NCBI RefSeq assembly: GCF_901709675.1
Contig: NC_051092.1
Span: 16,683,128-16,747,127, forward strand
DNA from: Syngnathus acus
Taxonomy: Eukaryota > Chordata > Actinopteri > Syngnathiformes > Syngnathidae
DNA: 64,000 nt
Reading direction: 5' to 3'
The translations under genes and the position numbers were made by a program. How positions within the stretch are numbered: position 1 is the first letter of the stretch; the number at the start of each line of letters is the position of its first letter. The notes under the pieces are model-generated. The model was not told where the DNA came from and did no database searches. It saw nothing but the letters and a program-made list of their open reading frames with translations. This document shows, one piece after another, positions 31,830 to 43,180 of this stretch.

Positions 31830-34553
31830 AAACAATTATCCACGCATGCGCGATTAGCAAGTGGCTGACCAGGCCTTGTGCAAACTGACCAGTGGTTTGG
31901 CGATACTATTTACAATGCGCTCCGTAATTAATATTGGACAATTTCTCACGCACATCGGCCAGTCTTCTCCTGGTACTTTCTCTCCGGTTTTCACTGACCC
32001 AGGCTGTTTGACGGCGATTTTAGCCGGAGCCCTCGTGAAGTTGAGGCAGAGAGGGTTCCGTGCTCCCCTACCATCAATTCATCAGGCGAATGTCCACTCC
32101 CTGGCGAACAAGATGGACGAACTGCTGCTTCTCATGCCAAGGAACCGGACGTTAGCAGATCCACCGCCCGGTGCTTCACTGAAACGTGGCTCACCAAACA
32201 CATCCTCCACCACGCCGTAGAGCTAACTGGGTTTCAGCTACTACGCACAGATCACAGCACGGAGCTCACGGGAAAAACAAAGGGAGGTGGTCTATGTTTC
32301 TACATTAATGAAGGTTGGTGTACTGATGTCACAGTGTTGTAAAGAGTCTTGCAGCCCTCTCCTAGAGACACTTCATAAACTGCCGGCCGTTTTATTCACC
32401 ACGTGAGTTCTCCTCGATCATAATGGCGGCTGTTTACATTCCACCACACGCACGTCCGATCTAAGCCATGCAGCTGCTGGCTGATCAGGTAACAGACATG
32501 GAGAAAATACTACCAAACTCACTAATCATTGTTTTGGGTGATTTTAACAGGGCGAACCTCGCAAACGAACTCCCCAAATACAGACAGCACATAACATGTC
32601 CCACCAGAGGGACACAGACAATGGACCACTGCTACACTGTAATAAAGGACGCATAACGCTCTGTACCCCGTGCAGCTTTAGGACTCTAGGACCACTGTCT
32701 AGTTCATCTGATCCCAACCTACAGGCAGAAATTAAAAACTTCTAAGCCTGTGGTGAGGACTGTGAGGAAATGGACAGTGGAGTCAAAGCAGGACCGCCAA
32801 GCCTGCATTGACTGCACCAATTGGGGTGTTTTTGAAGCTGCAACTTCAGACCTGCATGAACTCACCGATACTGTGACATCATACATCAGCTTTTGTGAGG
32901 ACGTGTGTGCAGACTAAGACCTTCTGCGCGTACAACAACAACAAACCGTGGTTTACACCAAACCTCAGTATGCTGCGCAAAGCCAAGGAGGAGGCCTAGA
33001 GGAGTGGGGACCGTGACCTGTTCAGGAAGGCCAGGAACACACTGACCTGAGAGATCAGGAAAGCTAAGAGGAGCTATGGGCAGAGTTTGGAGAGACACCT
33101 CTCTGCCAATCCTTAGACTTAGACTTAGACTTAGACAGAACTTTATTGTCATTTTGTCAACACCAGGTGTGTACAAAACGAAATTTCGTTGCATACGGCT
33201 TTCAGCAATGTAGAGGTATTTCGGCTGGTTAAAAAGAAAAGTGACCTTCTATATAAAAATATGAAATAAGATAATTATAAAGTACAAAGTGCAGCAGTGA
33301 TAAAGTATGTGAACAGTGCAGGAGACAAAAGCAGTATTTACAAGTGCGCAGAGGAATGCTACGTTTGAATGTTCAACAGTCTGACGACAGCAGGGAAAAA
33401 ACTATTGCAGAACCTGGTGGACCTGCAGCGGATGCTGCGAAACCTCTTCCCAGAGGGCAGCAGGGAGAACAGTCCATGGTGGGGGTGTGATGGGTCACTG
33501 ATAATATTTCGGGCTCGGGACACGCAGCGCTGGGATGACAAGTCCTGAATGGAGGGAAGAGGAGCACCGATGATCCTCTCTGCTGTCCTCACCACTCTCC
33601 TCAGGTTCTTCCAATCGGAGGCGCTGCAACCTCCACACCACACCGAGAGACAGCTTGTCAGAATGCTCTCTATGGTGCTTCGGTAGAACGTCCTCATGAT
33701 GGGTGGGGGCAGGTGGGCTCTCCTCATCCTCCGCAGGAAGTACAAGCGCTTCTGTGCCCTCTTGACCAGTGTTGTGGTGTTCACAGTCCAGGTGAGGTCG
33801 TCTGTGATGTGGACTCCCAGGAATTTAGTGCTGCTGACCACCTCCACAGCTGAGCTGTTGATGATCAGTGGAGCGTGGTGAGGCTGGTTCTTCCTGAAGT
33901 CGACGATGATCTCCTTCGTCTTCTCCACATTCAGGATCAGGCTATTTTCTCTGCACCAGCCCACCAACTGCTCCACCTCCTCTCTGTAGTCCAGGTCGTT
34001 GTTGTCCCTGATGAGGCCCACCACCGTTGTGTCGTCTGAAGCCCAGGTGTTCCAGTTTTTCCACCAGATGTTGTGGAATGATGGTGTTAAACGCTGAGCT
34101 GAAGTCCAGGAACAGCAACCGCACGTGGGTGTTCCTCTCCTCCAGGTGAGCCAGGCTCAGGTGAAGAACGGAGGAGATGGCATCCTCAGTGGAGCGGTTC
34201 TGCCGGTAGGCAAACTGGAACGGATCGAATGTTGGGGGGAGTCTGATCCCTTATCCGTGTGGAAAGGCCTGAAGAGCATCACGGGCTTCAAGAGACCAAC
34301 CCCCCAGTGGGGAACCCAAGGCTTGCAAACCAGCTAAATAGGTTTTACTGCAGGTTTGAACGGTCCAGCCACACAACAGCCTGCATCACAATCAACTTCC
34401 ACACCTCCCCCCACAACCCCCCTGTTCACACCTCCATCGCCGTTATCACCTAATCCCTCTCTTTCAGAAGCCGCGCCCGCACTTCAGATCCGTGAGGAGG
34501 AGGTGTGTCAGATGTTCCGGAGACAGAAGGTCAGGTAGGCACCAGGCTCAGAC
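31830..34553 (+). pseudogene. L2-like LINE with nested LINE
   Basis: A + strand relative of the L2 at 21858-25406. It keeps NIGQ then [56 protein letters not shown] and [10 protein letters not shown], then decayed linker up to 33111. After a nested LINE it resumes at 34244 (TVWKGL-like, then [20 protein letters not shown]) and ends at QIREEEVCQMFRRQK, where an hAT starts. Stops and frameshifts are frequent and the reverse transcriptase is missing. Confidence 0.88.
33112..34243 (-). pseudogene. Nested LINE, reverse transcriptase C-terminal half
   Basis: Minus-strand LINE inserted in the L2, with a short (TTAGAC)n 3' tail at 33113-33133 and an imperfect flanking repeat (ATCCTTA / ATCCCTTA). 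It encodes [13 protein letters not shown], a damaged YADDT region, [47 protein letters not shown] and AERIIGAPLPSIQD, and ends FCNSFFPAVVRLLN. 5' truncated; L2/Rex group. Confidence 0.88.
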
Positions 34554-35047
34554 GCAGGGATGAGAATCTTCCGCGGATTTCCGTGTTTTTTTTCCGTCGG
34601 GAGTATCATTTTCGTGAATCGTGTAGATCCGTTGAGAACATTTTTTATATGGGGGGGGAGCGGCTGGCAGCAGTATTGCGACAACAGCCGCCTTATTTTC
34701 TGCAGCATTTTGGCGCTACTTTCGTCACATCATTTGCCTACTCATTTGCCTAATTAGCAAAAGTTTTAGCCAGCATGGCGAATGTTTTAGAGCTAAAAAG
34801 ACGAGGATCGTGCCAGGAAAATAGACAAGTCGAACGGGATCAGGAACTGCTTCAGATGGGCATGGCTCGAGAGCAGCGTCATCTTACAACTCGGAACACA
34901 GTCCGTAACCACCTGCCTGACGGAACATATCCGTAAATTAGATGTCCCGGGGAAGGTTTTGTGCATTCTTTGTCAAGATGTGATAAGCTATGGAGGTCGC
35001 GGCGCTTCGAACATTAAGGGGCACATCAAAACAAAAAAACACAAAGG
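34554..35047 (+). pseudogene. hAT-like 5' end with C2H2-type finger exon
   Basis: Starts CAGGGATGAGAATCTTCC, an hAT-like terminus. Near 34915-35040 the frame LTEHIRKLDVPGKVLCILCQ continues to GHIKTKKHK, giving C-X2-C-X17-H-X5-H. The exon ends AAAG|GTACGT, a plausible splice donor. A LINE 3' end sits directly in the presumed intron. The rest of the element is not visible. Confidence 0.6.
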
Positions 35048-35296
35048 TACGTTTTTACGTGGGAGGTAGGAGACCCCGGGGACGACCCAGGACGCGCTGG
35101 AGAGACTATGTCTCTCAGCTGGCCTGGGAACGCCTTGGGATCCCCCGGGATGAGCTGGATGAAGTGGCTGGGGAGAGGGAAGTCTGGAAGTCCCTCCTAA
35201 AGCTGCTGCCCCCGCGACCCGACCCCGGATAAGCGGAAGAAGATGGATGGATGGATGGATGGATGGATGGATGGATGGATGGATGGATGGATGGTA
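35048..35296 (+). mobile_element. 5'-truncated LINE 3' end with (ATGG)n tail
   Basis: Encodes GRPRTRWRDYVSQLAWERLG followed by [15 protein letters not shown], a C-terminus seen in an abundant fish LINE. The tail is (ATGG)n at 35246-35292. The 13-bp duplication GGTACGTTTTTAC flanks both ends (about 35046 and 35291). Likely the same family as the 5' remnant at 7245-7637. Confidence 0.8.
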
Positions 35297-35388
35297 CGTT
35301 TTTACTTTTACAAGCATGTGGGTAACATGATGTTACATGTAAGCTAATGTTAGGCTATTGTCATGATATCGTTAAAGAATAAATCTTC

Positions 35389-35390
35389 AA

Positions 35391-35421
<31 letters not shown>
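35389..35421. repeat. (ACAG)n microsatellite
   Basis: About eight AGAC/ACAG units, replacing the end of the ERV copy B 3' LTR. Confidence 0.9.
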
Positions 35422-35422
<1 letters not shown>

Positions 35423-35519
35423 GTTCTACTACTTTGTTAAAACAGGACACGTTTAGTTAATTATTACAGATTACATTCCAACATAAGCATAGGATGAAAC
35501 TAATCTATCAACTCTAACA
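35421..35519 (-). repeat. 3' LTR of ERV copy B (truncated)
   Basis: Minus reading starts TGTTAGAGTTGATAGATTAG and matches the start of the copy B 5' LTR (49454 downward) for about 97 bp, then stops at the (ACAG)n run. Confidence 0.8.
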
Positions 35520-35531
35520 TATCCCTCCTGT
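35520..35531 (-). promoter_or_regulatory. Polypurine tract
   Basis: Minus strand ACAGGAGGGAT lies immediately before the TGTTAG start of the 3' LTR, the position where plus-strand DNA synthesis is primed. Confidence 0.7.
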
Positions 35532-35770
35532 TTATCATATGATTATGTCACCCCGATTAACAAACATAAGCAAGAAAATATAATGAAGATAGAAAAATAA
35601 AAATAAAAACACAGAAACATCATTGTATTCATCACTTGTGAGGCATTTTCGAAGGTCAAATCGTCAAGTTTCTGTGAAAAACGTTCAGCTAATCAGCATT
35701 ATCGCAATCTTTTGTCCGCAGCGCATTAAAATCATCACATTCAACATGCTTGAGATGTTGTATTCACACT

Positions 35771-36205
35771 TCAGCTACGGTAGAAGACACAGATCTTGAT
35801 ACAGCTGAATCCAAACATGAGATAACACAGGTCGTAAATGAGCACAACAATCATAGGAGTCACAAGTTTCAACAGCAGTTGCCACCAAGCGCCAGAGAAC
35901 AGCCATGAAAAGAAATCCCATTGATGTGGGATCTTGTCCTCCAACATGGCCTGCTGTAAACTCTTCAGCGAGTTCACGGCATCGTTGATGTGAGTGTCAT
36001 TAACTCCTGGAATGTATGTGCAACAGGAAGTCCCAATGATGTGGCACACGCCAACTTGCTCTGCAGTCATCAAGTCCAGAACCATCCTGTTTTGCAAGAC
36101 CATTAGTCCAATAGCCTGAATCTCTCTGTTTTGTTCATCATTGACTTGCAGCAAAAGATTCACAAAGGATTGAAAACGATAGTTCAGTGTCTCGATGAAG
36201 AGTGA
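35771..36205 (-). pseudogene. env: ERV env, transmembrane subunit
   Basis: Contains the heptad-like helix and disulfide motif CHIIGTSCC (CX6CC), characteristic of gamma-type transmembrane envelope subunits. A hydrophobic membrane anchor (LLLKLVTPMIVVLIYDLC) and a short cytoplasmic tail follow. It is in a different frame from the upstream env ORF; the shift lies at about 36165-36226. Non-functional as it stands. Confidence 0.82.
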
Positions 36206-36223
36206 TTGTTTCCCAACTCCGAT

Positions 36224-37359
36224 TCAAGGAAAAAGCGCATGAACGACTTTGTCTCCGACGGACCACACTTTGTGGCTGTCAGGGACATTCGCACCCCAGA
36301 CGGGGTAATGTGGTTCAAAGGCTGCAACAGCCCTACGTTGACGTCCAGAAGAGTTGTGTGCTGTCGTCAGCTGAGGATGTTGAATCCTGTAGGTGTGGTC
36401 GGTCACCCACACTGGTGCACACACTCGTGTCCAGTTGGCAGGAAGCATCGGACAACTCTTGTGGCCACAAAGCCACGAGCCATTCTGAATGAAGTAGGTC
36501 ACGTCCGATAGTGCAGCCATGTTGGCAGGAGAGCCCTTACGCCTTGAAATGGCTCTCCCATCCTGGCACTCAGCGGTGATGTCCAAAGCTCCCATCCAGT
36601 TTCCTCCTGGAGAGCAGTCGTTAATGCATTCATGGGTTTCATTTTCTTGGATGAAACACGTGTAGTCCATTTCAGATAGCCTTTTTGTTTAGGCCACTTG
36701 TGGCATCTATCGTCCTTCAACAGTCACATTGGGATTAATTCAAAATAGTTCGATCACAGGTTCCTTTCTGTGAGTCCAGGGCGGTAGGGGTAGCATCACT
36801 GACTGTGACAGCACGGTGTTTAAATCCAACTCCTCCCACAGAGGTCATGCATTTCGTTTCAGTGACAGTCATTGTTCTGGCCTCAGGTGAACTTGCGTGG
36901 AGGAAGTGGGGGGTGTTTGGAACACACATAGCAACCCTCCTGTGTGTGGGATCGCACAGTGAACGTCACACCCCGGTACCAAGTGTTGGTTTCGTGTGGG
37001 TTTCTGGGGTCCCATGACCAGTCCTCAAAGTTCTCATCATGTGACCATCTTTTTCCTTGGTCGACATTGTCAATTGGTCTATTCAGATGAGCCCATAGAC
37101 CATAGCACGCTTCAACCACAATGCAGCAGAGGATCCACCTGGCATGTGGAGCCCCCTTGCTACTAGGATGGCAGAGACACCGATATTTCCCATTGCCTAG
37201 TCGGTGTGGGGATCTTATGGATTCTTCACCAACATTGAGACGCCCCACCCTAAACGATGAGGCCCCTTTGTCGTCAGACTTCCCCCAATCCGAAAATGGG
37301 GTCAAGCAATCTCTGTAACGTCCAGTGGCTGAGGTGAATCCAGCTGGGCCTTCCAGCAA
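36224..37359 (-). pseudogene. env: ERV env, surface subunit region
   Basis: Two minus-strand ORFs (36883-37359 and 36224-36670), Cys-rich with N-glycosylation-type sites, lie between the integrase end and the transmembrane part. A basic SGRQRRAV stretch near 36340 fits a furin-type subunit cleavage site. The frames are broken at least twice. The start overlaps the integrase end, as usual in retroviruses. Confidence 0.7.
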
Positions 37360-37594
37360 TGTTCAGTGCAGTGGGGGTAGTCAGCAAGACTTGGAATGGT
37401 CCCTCCCACCATTGCTGGCCCAGTTTGTCCTTTTTGACGACCTTTATGTCGTCCCAGTCTCCTGGCTTGGAGCGGTTGTTGACCTGTGAGGAAGAAAGAT
37501 CAGGCGGCAGTAAATTTGCATTTGACACATCTTTCACTTTGGGTGCTCTGATCATGCTATCTGCCAAGGACTGTTCTTCGTCTGCTTTTTGCAA
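37274..37594 (-). pseudogene. pol: ERV pol, integrase C-terminal domain
   Basis: Encodes KPGDWDDIKVVKKDK, then WWEGPFQVLLTTPTALNIAG and WIHLSHWTLQR, the SH3-like GPF domain at the end of gammaretrovirus-like integrase. Upstream residues (QKADEEQSLADSM) belong to the preceding linker. The catalytic core is not in the window. Confidence 0.85.
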
Positions 37595-37612
37595 ATGTTG
37601 TATATTAGTATA

Positions 37613-37617
37613 TTAGT

Positions 37618-37702
<85 letters not shown>
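37613..37702. repeat. (TTAG)n microsatellite / LINE tail
   Basis: About 21 perfect GTTA units, read as the 3' tail of the RTE-like LINE on the minus strand. Confidence 0.9.
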
Positions 37703-38975
37703 GCCTTTTCATTCCTTTCGGAACATAGGCCATCGATGAAGAGTTTCCACCCTCGTCTGTCTTGTGCCATTTTCTCTAGCTGTTTCCACGACTGTCCCAT
37801 CTTCTTGACATCCAGCTCTGTGCTCCTTCTCCAGTTGTTTTTGGGTCTCCCTCTGCTTCTTTTGCCTCGTGGGTTCCATGTTAACGCCTGTTTGGTTATA
37901 GCCGTGTTGTTGTTTCTCAGGGTATGTCCTATCCAGCTCCACTTCCTCCTCAAAACCTGTATCTCTGTTGTTTCTTGTTTGGTGCGGTCCCATAGGCTGG
38001 TGTTGCCAGAAGATCCTGAGGATGCGTCTTAGGCAGTGGTTTGTGAAGGTTTGCAGTTTAGCGGTGATGTGTTTGGTGGTCCTTCATGTTTCTGATCCAT
38101 ATAGCAGCACTGTTTTGACGTTGGAGTTGAAGATTTTGAGTTTAGTATTGAGTGAAATGTTTTTGGTTTTCCAGATCTTATCTAATATGTTGAATGCTGT
38201 TCTTGCTTTCCCTATTCTTGATTTCACATCTTCCTCCGTTCCACCGTCCACTGCAATTACACTTCCTAAGTATGTGAATTTGTCTACTTCTTCCAGTGGG
38301 CAGCCCCTGAGGTTAACGGGGTTTGTGTTTTTGTTGTTTACTCGCATTACTTTGGTTTTTGCTCCGTTTATTTTTAGTCCCAGTCCTGCAGCTGTTTTTT
38401 CGAGTAGTTGAGTTTTCTCCTGTATCTGTTGGTGGCTGTGTGAGAGTAGAGCAATATCGTCAGCAAAGTCCAGGTCTTCTAGTTGTTCTGTCAAAGTCAA
38501 TTGGATGCCTGTCTTTTTATTGTGGGTAGTTTGTTTCATGATCCAGTCAATGCATAGGAGGAATAGAAAGGGGGAAAGTAGACATCCCTGTTTCACTCCA
38601 GTGAGCATGTTGAATGTTTTCTGTGTTGGTCCCTGGTGCAGCACTTGGCACTGCATGTCCTGATATGAGCTTTTGATGATGTTGATGAACTTATGGGGTA
38701 TTCCGTAATGTGCCATTAAGCTCCATAATAGCTTCCGGTCTATGCTGTCAAACGCCTTTTCGAAGTCTATGAAATTTACGTAAGGGGTGTTCCATTCTCT
38801 CGATTGTTCTATAATGATCCTAAGGGTAGCAATTTGGTCGTTACATGACTTCTGAAACCAGCTTGATTTTCTCTGAGCTCCTCGTCAACCCCTTTCCGTA
38901 GTCTTTCTAAGATGATGCGGCTTAGCACTTTGCTTGGTGTTAATAGCATCATGATGCCTCTGTAGTTGTTGCAGT
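37699..38975 (-). pseudogene. RTE-like LINE: RT catalytic part and C-terminus
   Basis: Continues the frame beyond the hAT: CNNYRGIMMLLTPSKVLSRI, NQAGFRSH, a short decayed stretch near 38720-38830, then GVKQGCLLSPFLFLLCIDWI, the catalytic box LEDLDFADDIALLSHSHQQ, KTKVMRVN and FTYLGSVIAVDGG. The C-terminal part has WIGHTLRNN, GRPKNNWRRS and AQDRRGWKLFIDGLCSERNE to the stop at 37699, just before the tail. Frameshifts occur near 37960-38090 and 38720-38830. Confidence 0.88.
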
Positions 38976-38983
38976 CTCTAAGG

Positions 38984-41360
38984 CAGGGGTCGGGAACCTT
39001 TTTGAGTAAGAGAGCCATGAAAGCAAAAAATTTGGAAATTTATTTCAGTGAGAGCCATATAATATATTTTAAAAGTGAATTCAACTAAATGTCAGTATAA
39101 TAAGCCTCTGAATTTATTCTTTTAAATAATGTTGTTATAACACTCACCATTAATGCGACTTCTGGTGCTGCATGGATTTGCTGATGTCTTTGTAGTCGGG
39201 TTGGTACTTGGTGAGGTTAAGCTTCATGCAAGCGTTGAGGCTTTCATCCGTTAAACGTGATCGTAGGTTGGACTTGATGTTTTTAAGATGTGAGAATGAC
39301 TGCTCACATGCATACGTAGATCCAAACATGGTCAATACAGCAATACTCACACGCTGCAGTGTGTGGTATGTGACAGGAAGCGCGTTCCAAGTTTTGAGAA
39401 TCAGCTGGTCTTCGGGTTGGAGTTTTTTCATTTCTGTCCACATGTGCTTGCTCGCCAACTCCGCTTTCTGTCGTGTGATTCTTTCCAAATCTTCATTCAG
39501 TGACTTGAACTTATTCACCCACATGTCTGAGGCCTTCAAGTCAGCCACTTCTGCTTCAAAATCTCTGACGGAGACACCAGGGATGTAATTCAGGTCGGCT
39601 GTGTTCAGTGAACACTCGTTTGGATGGGTGATGAACTTAAAAAGACGAGTGTGCTCACGAAATTCTCCAAAGCGTGCTTTGAAGGACTGTAGGAGACTGG
39701 ATGTGCAGCCAGCTAGCTGGTGGAGATCAAGGTTTTGAATGGGCCCACTTGCTGTGCATGCATCTTTAAATTGGCTCAGTTTTTCAAAATGTAGTAAACG
39801 ACCTGTTTCAAGATCCGTGATGAAAAGCTCCAGCTTGTTTTCAAAAGCAAATACAGCTTGTTGAAGGGATAACACTGTATTTCCAATGCCTTGCATTTTC
39901 ACGTTGAGCTGGTTCAGATGTTCAGTCAGATCTACGAGATAGTAAAACTTGAGGAGCCACTCGGTGTCGGCTAGCTCAGGATGCCCGACGCCTTTCATTT
40001 CAAGGAAAGTCCGGATTTTGTTCAGGCAAGCCGCAAAACGGCTAAGCACCTTCCCTCTTGACAACCAACGCACATTGCTGTGCAAAAGCAGACCAGGATA
40101 GTTATTTACAACTTCATCCAGCAGTGTTTTAAACTGGCAATCATTTAAGGCTCGGGCAACAATAAAGTTGACCAGCGACATCACTTCGCCAAACTGCCTG
40201 TCACACATCTGAGCACAAAGTGCCTCCTGGTGTATAATGCAATGGAAACTTAGGATGGGTCTATTTTCATGTTCACGGAGAAGCGCCACAAATCCTTTGT
40301 TTTTCCCCACCATACACGGAGCACCATCAGTACACACTGAGAGAAGTTTATCCATAGGTAGACTTTTTTCTTGAGCAAACTCCATGAAAGACTTGAATAA
40401 ATCCTCACCTCTTGTGGACCCTTTTAATGGCAGAACAGCAAGACTTTCTTCGCGCAGTGTGTCACCAACAGCATATCTTGCAATCACGCTGAACTGCGAC
40501 AAATGGCTCACGTCTGTTGACTCATCCAAAGCCAGAGAAAAGAACGGCGCTGCATTTATGTCCTTCACTTGCGTTTCCTCCACTTTGTTTGCCATCACGA
40601 TGGTACGATCATGAACAGTTCTTGCCGACAGAGGCATGTCTTGTATCCGTTTGATTATCTTGTCTTTGTTCGGAAGATCACCAAAAAGTTCATTGGCTAC
40701 ATCCAGCATGAACGTTTTAGCATACTCGCCATCTGTGAATGGTTTTCCGTTCCTCACTATTGCTAAAGTACCAGCAAAGCTAGCCGAATTATAGTCACCT
40801 TACCAGGTCCATACGCGGAGTTGCTGCTGGCTAGCTTGCACCCTGCTCAGAAGCTCTTGGCACGCTTTCTTTCTGCTGTCTCCCGCAGGGTATTTTAATG
40901 CAAAGGTAGCGTGGTGCGTGTCGAAGTGCCGCTTTACATTCGACCGTTTCAACGATGTAATTTTGTCATTGCAAATTAGACACACCGCAGAACCCGCTCT
41001 CTCCACAAAGGCGAATTCTTCGGTCCATTCGTCCTGAAATGTACGATACTCGTCGTCTTTTTTTCTTTTCGCCATCTTCTTTGTCGAAGGGTTAGCTTTG
41101 AGCTAATGACCGAGCAGACCCAGTCTCAGACTGATTCAAAAGGGGGCGTTTACCTGTTTTACCCAGCAACGGCAAACGTAGGCCAGTATCATCCAATTAA
41201 AATAATGGACAATTGCTCCTGCAGCCCTGAACAGGACATGCGCAGTGAAAAATCGATGGATGGATTAAAACAAGTGAGAATATTTTGTTTTATCTGCGAG
41301 CCATATGCAATCATCAAAAGAGCCACATCTGGCTCGCGAGCCATAGGTTCCCGACCCCTG
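38984..41360 (-). mobile_element. hAT transposon, 2377 bp, nearly intact
   Basis: Termini CAGGGGTCGGGAACCTTTTT and (complement) GGTTCCCGACCCCTG with the exact 8-bp duplication CTCTAAGG at 38976-38983 and 41361-41368. It contains one transposase gene on the minus strand with a single nonsense codon. The perfect duplications and the long frame suggest a recent insertion. Confidence 0.95.
39150..41075 (-). pseudogene. hAT transposase (ZBED/SCAND3-like), one nonsense codon
   Basis: ATG at 41075, last stop at 39150, 641 amino-acid positions. An N-terminal BED-type finger is visible as VCLICNDKITSLKRSNVKRH then FDTHH. The frame stops once at TAA (40800-40802) after LRVWTW and resumes in the same frame with GDYNSASFAGTLAIVRNGKP. 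Catalytic-domain landmarks are APFFSLALDESTDVSHLSQF, SVCTDGAPCMVGKNKGFVAL, FHCIIHQEALCAQM and NVRWLSRGKVLSRF. The C-terminal dimerisation region has MFGSTYACEQSFSHLKNIKS followed by RSRLTDESLNACMKL. A C-to-T change at a Gln codon would explain the stop. No other lesion is visible. Confidence 0.93.
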
Positions 41361-41389
41361 CTCTAAGGTCTCCTTTTTTGGGGATGACA

Positions 41390-42620
41390 GCAATAAGCCC
41401 ATCTTTCCAGTCTGCTGGTATGTTTTCTTCCTCCTCCCATATTTTCCTGATGAGCGTGTGGAGCATGGTGGTTGTAGTTTCAACATCCGCCTGTAGGGCC
41501 TCTGCTGGGATTTCATCTGGCCCTGCGGCTTTGCCACGTCGGAGCATCATGATAGCCCTCTTTACCTCAGATCTTGTTGGGGGGCGCAATTGATTTTGAG
41601 TTGGTGTGCTGCTGGTGGGATCTCTATTGCTTGGTCGGGCGGTGGTTTATTCAACAGCTCGCTGAAATGCTCTGTCCACCTTTGGTGTTGTTCCTCCTTG
41701 GTGGTGAGTAGTCGTCCCTCTTCATTCCGGATGTGTGTTGTTCTGTCTGAACTTCCCAGCTAGTTTCCTGGTGGTCATGTAGAGTTCCTTGAGGTTATTT
41801 TGTGCTGCTGCTTCCTGTGCTTCTTTCGCCAGTGCCTCAATGTCGTTTTTCTTGTCCCGTTTGGCACTTTTCCTTACTTCCTTGTTTGCTTCCTCGTAGT
41901 CCTTGTGGGCTGCGGCCTTTCTCGCTCGTGTCTTGTCGTGTCTTTAGTGTGTCCTTTTTGGCCCTCCTTACTTCTATTTTTTTTCCAGTTTTCTGTTGAC
42001 AGCCAAGGTTTATGGTTTGTTGTCCTTTTCCCCAAAACTTCCAGACAGGTCTCTTTCCATACACTTTTCAGGCTGTTCCAATACTCCTTCACTGGTTGTT
42101 CTTGCAGGGCTTGAAACCTGTTCTGGAGGGTGGTTTTATACAGCTCAGTTGTTCCAATGTCCTGGAAGAGCTGGATGTTGTACTTTGTTCTGTTCCCAGA
42201 AGGGGTATTGTGGCGCTTTAGCTTGAGTTGGAGTTTTGCAGCCAGTAGGTGTTGGTCTGATCCAGCGTCTGCCCCCCTCTTTACTCTCACATCCAGGAGA
42301 GACCGTCTGAACTTCCGGTTGATGCATATGTGGTCAATCTGGTTTTCGGTAGTGTGGTCGGGAGATATCCAGGTGGCTTTATGAATGTGTTTATGGGGGA
42401 ATATAGTGCCTCCTATGACCAGGTTGGTGTCAGCACACATGTCTGCAAATCTTTCCCTATTTTCGTTCATGGTACCAAGTCCATGTCTTCCCATGGCCAG
42501 TTCATATCCATTGTTGTTGTTTCCCACCTTGGCATTCAGGTCGCCCATGAGTAAGGTTAGGTCTTTTTCCTTCCTGGACTGAAGTAGATGTTGTAGTTGG
42601 TTATAGAAATTATCCTTCAT
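41390..42620 (-). pseudogene. RTE-like LINE: endonuclease and start of RT
   Basis: From 42620: NQLQHLLQSRKEKDLTLLMG, then DLNAKVGNNNNGYELAMGRH, ADMCADTNLVIGGTIFPHK, DHTTENQIDHICINRKFR and GADAGSDQHLLAAKLQLKL. These contain the DLNAKVG, QIDHI and SDQHLL catalytic motifs of the apurinic endonuclease. After disruption near 41930-41640 the RT entry continues (IMMLRRGKAAGPDEIPAEAL, then IPADWKDGLIAVIPKKGDLR) to the hAT. The 5' end is truncated: the first endonuclease motifs are missing. Confidence 0.85.
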
Positions 42621-42654
42621 TTCCTCCTCTGCATTGTATATTAGTGTACACTAG

Positions 42655-42960
42655 TCAATTTTACTGCCCTTTTGAACTGGGCAAATAGGAGTGTTTGCGA
42701 GACGAGTTTGAGCACTTCCTAATGATTCCTCCTAACCAAAGACCATTTATGACAGGGGCTATCCCATTTATTGCCTCCTGTTTTAAAGGATATTGCTTAA
42801 CTCTTGGATGCCACTCTGATCTTGGTTTGATCTGTACTGGGGGAATGGACATTAAAGGTCCTACATCAGATGGGCACTTTGTCCACAGTTTTTCAGGAAG
42901 CACAGCCAATCCCCCCTCCTCCTTTTCATTCGAACAAGTTTTGATTAGCCAGGGAAGCGC
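42655..42960 (-). pseudogene. pol: ERV pol, start of reverse transcriptase
   Basis: Encodes WTKCPSDVGPLMSIPPVQIK, then QYPLKQEAINGIAPVINGL and GGIIRKCSNS, the conserved entry of gamma/epsilon-type reverse transcriptase. The frame ends soon after at the RTE-like LINE insertion. The rest of RT, RNase H and most of integrase are absent. Confidence 0.82.
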
Positions 42961-43010
42961 ATAAGCGCATGCCCTTCCAACAGCTACACCACTTCCTCAT
43001 AGCTTATTTA

Positions 43011-43180
43011 CCGTAATTTTCGGACTATAAGTCGCGGTTTTTTTTCATAGTTTGGGTGGGGGGGCGACTTATACTCAGGAGCGATTTATATACATATATA
43101 TGGTTTTTTTTCACTTTTTTGGGCATTTTATGGCTGGTGCGACTTATACTCCGGTGCGACTTATAGTCCGAAAATTACGG
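43011..43180. mobile_element. 170-bp pogo-like MITE
   Basis: Same termini as the element at 10077 (CCGTAATTTTCGGACTATAAG and complement), flanked by TA on both sides. It consists only of the two end regions, so it is a minimal deletion derivative. Inserted in ERV copy B between gag and pol. Confidence 0.88.

Larger units (their letters stand above)
37610..42633 (-). mobile_element. RTE-like LINE inserted in the ERV
   Basis: Minus strand. A (TTAG)n tail at 37613-37702 marks the 3' end. The 12-bp duplication TTGTATATTAGT flanks it at 37598-37609 and 42634-42645. It encodes an endonuclease and reverse transcriptase of the type annotated in genomes as craniofacial development protein 2-like. The hAT at 38984-41360 is inserted in it. 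The clade (RTE versus a neighbouring one) is a best guess. Confidence 0.82.
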
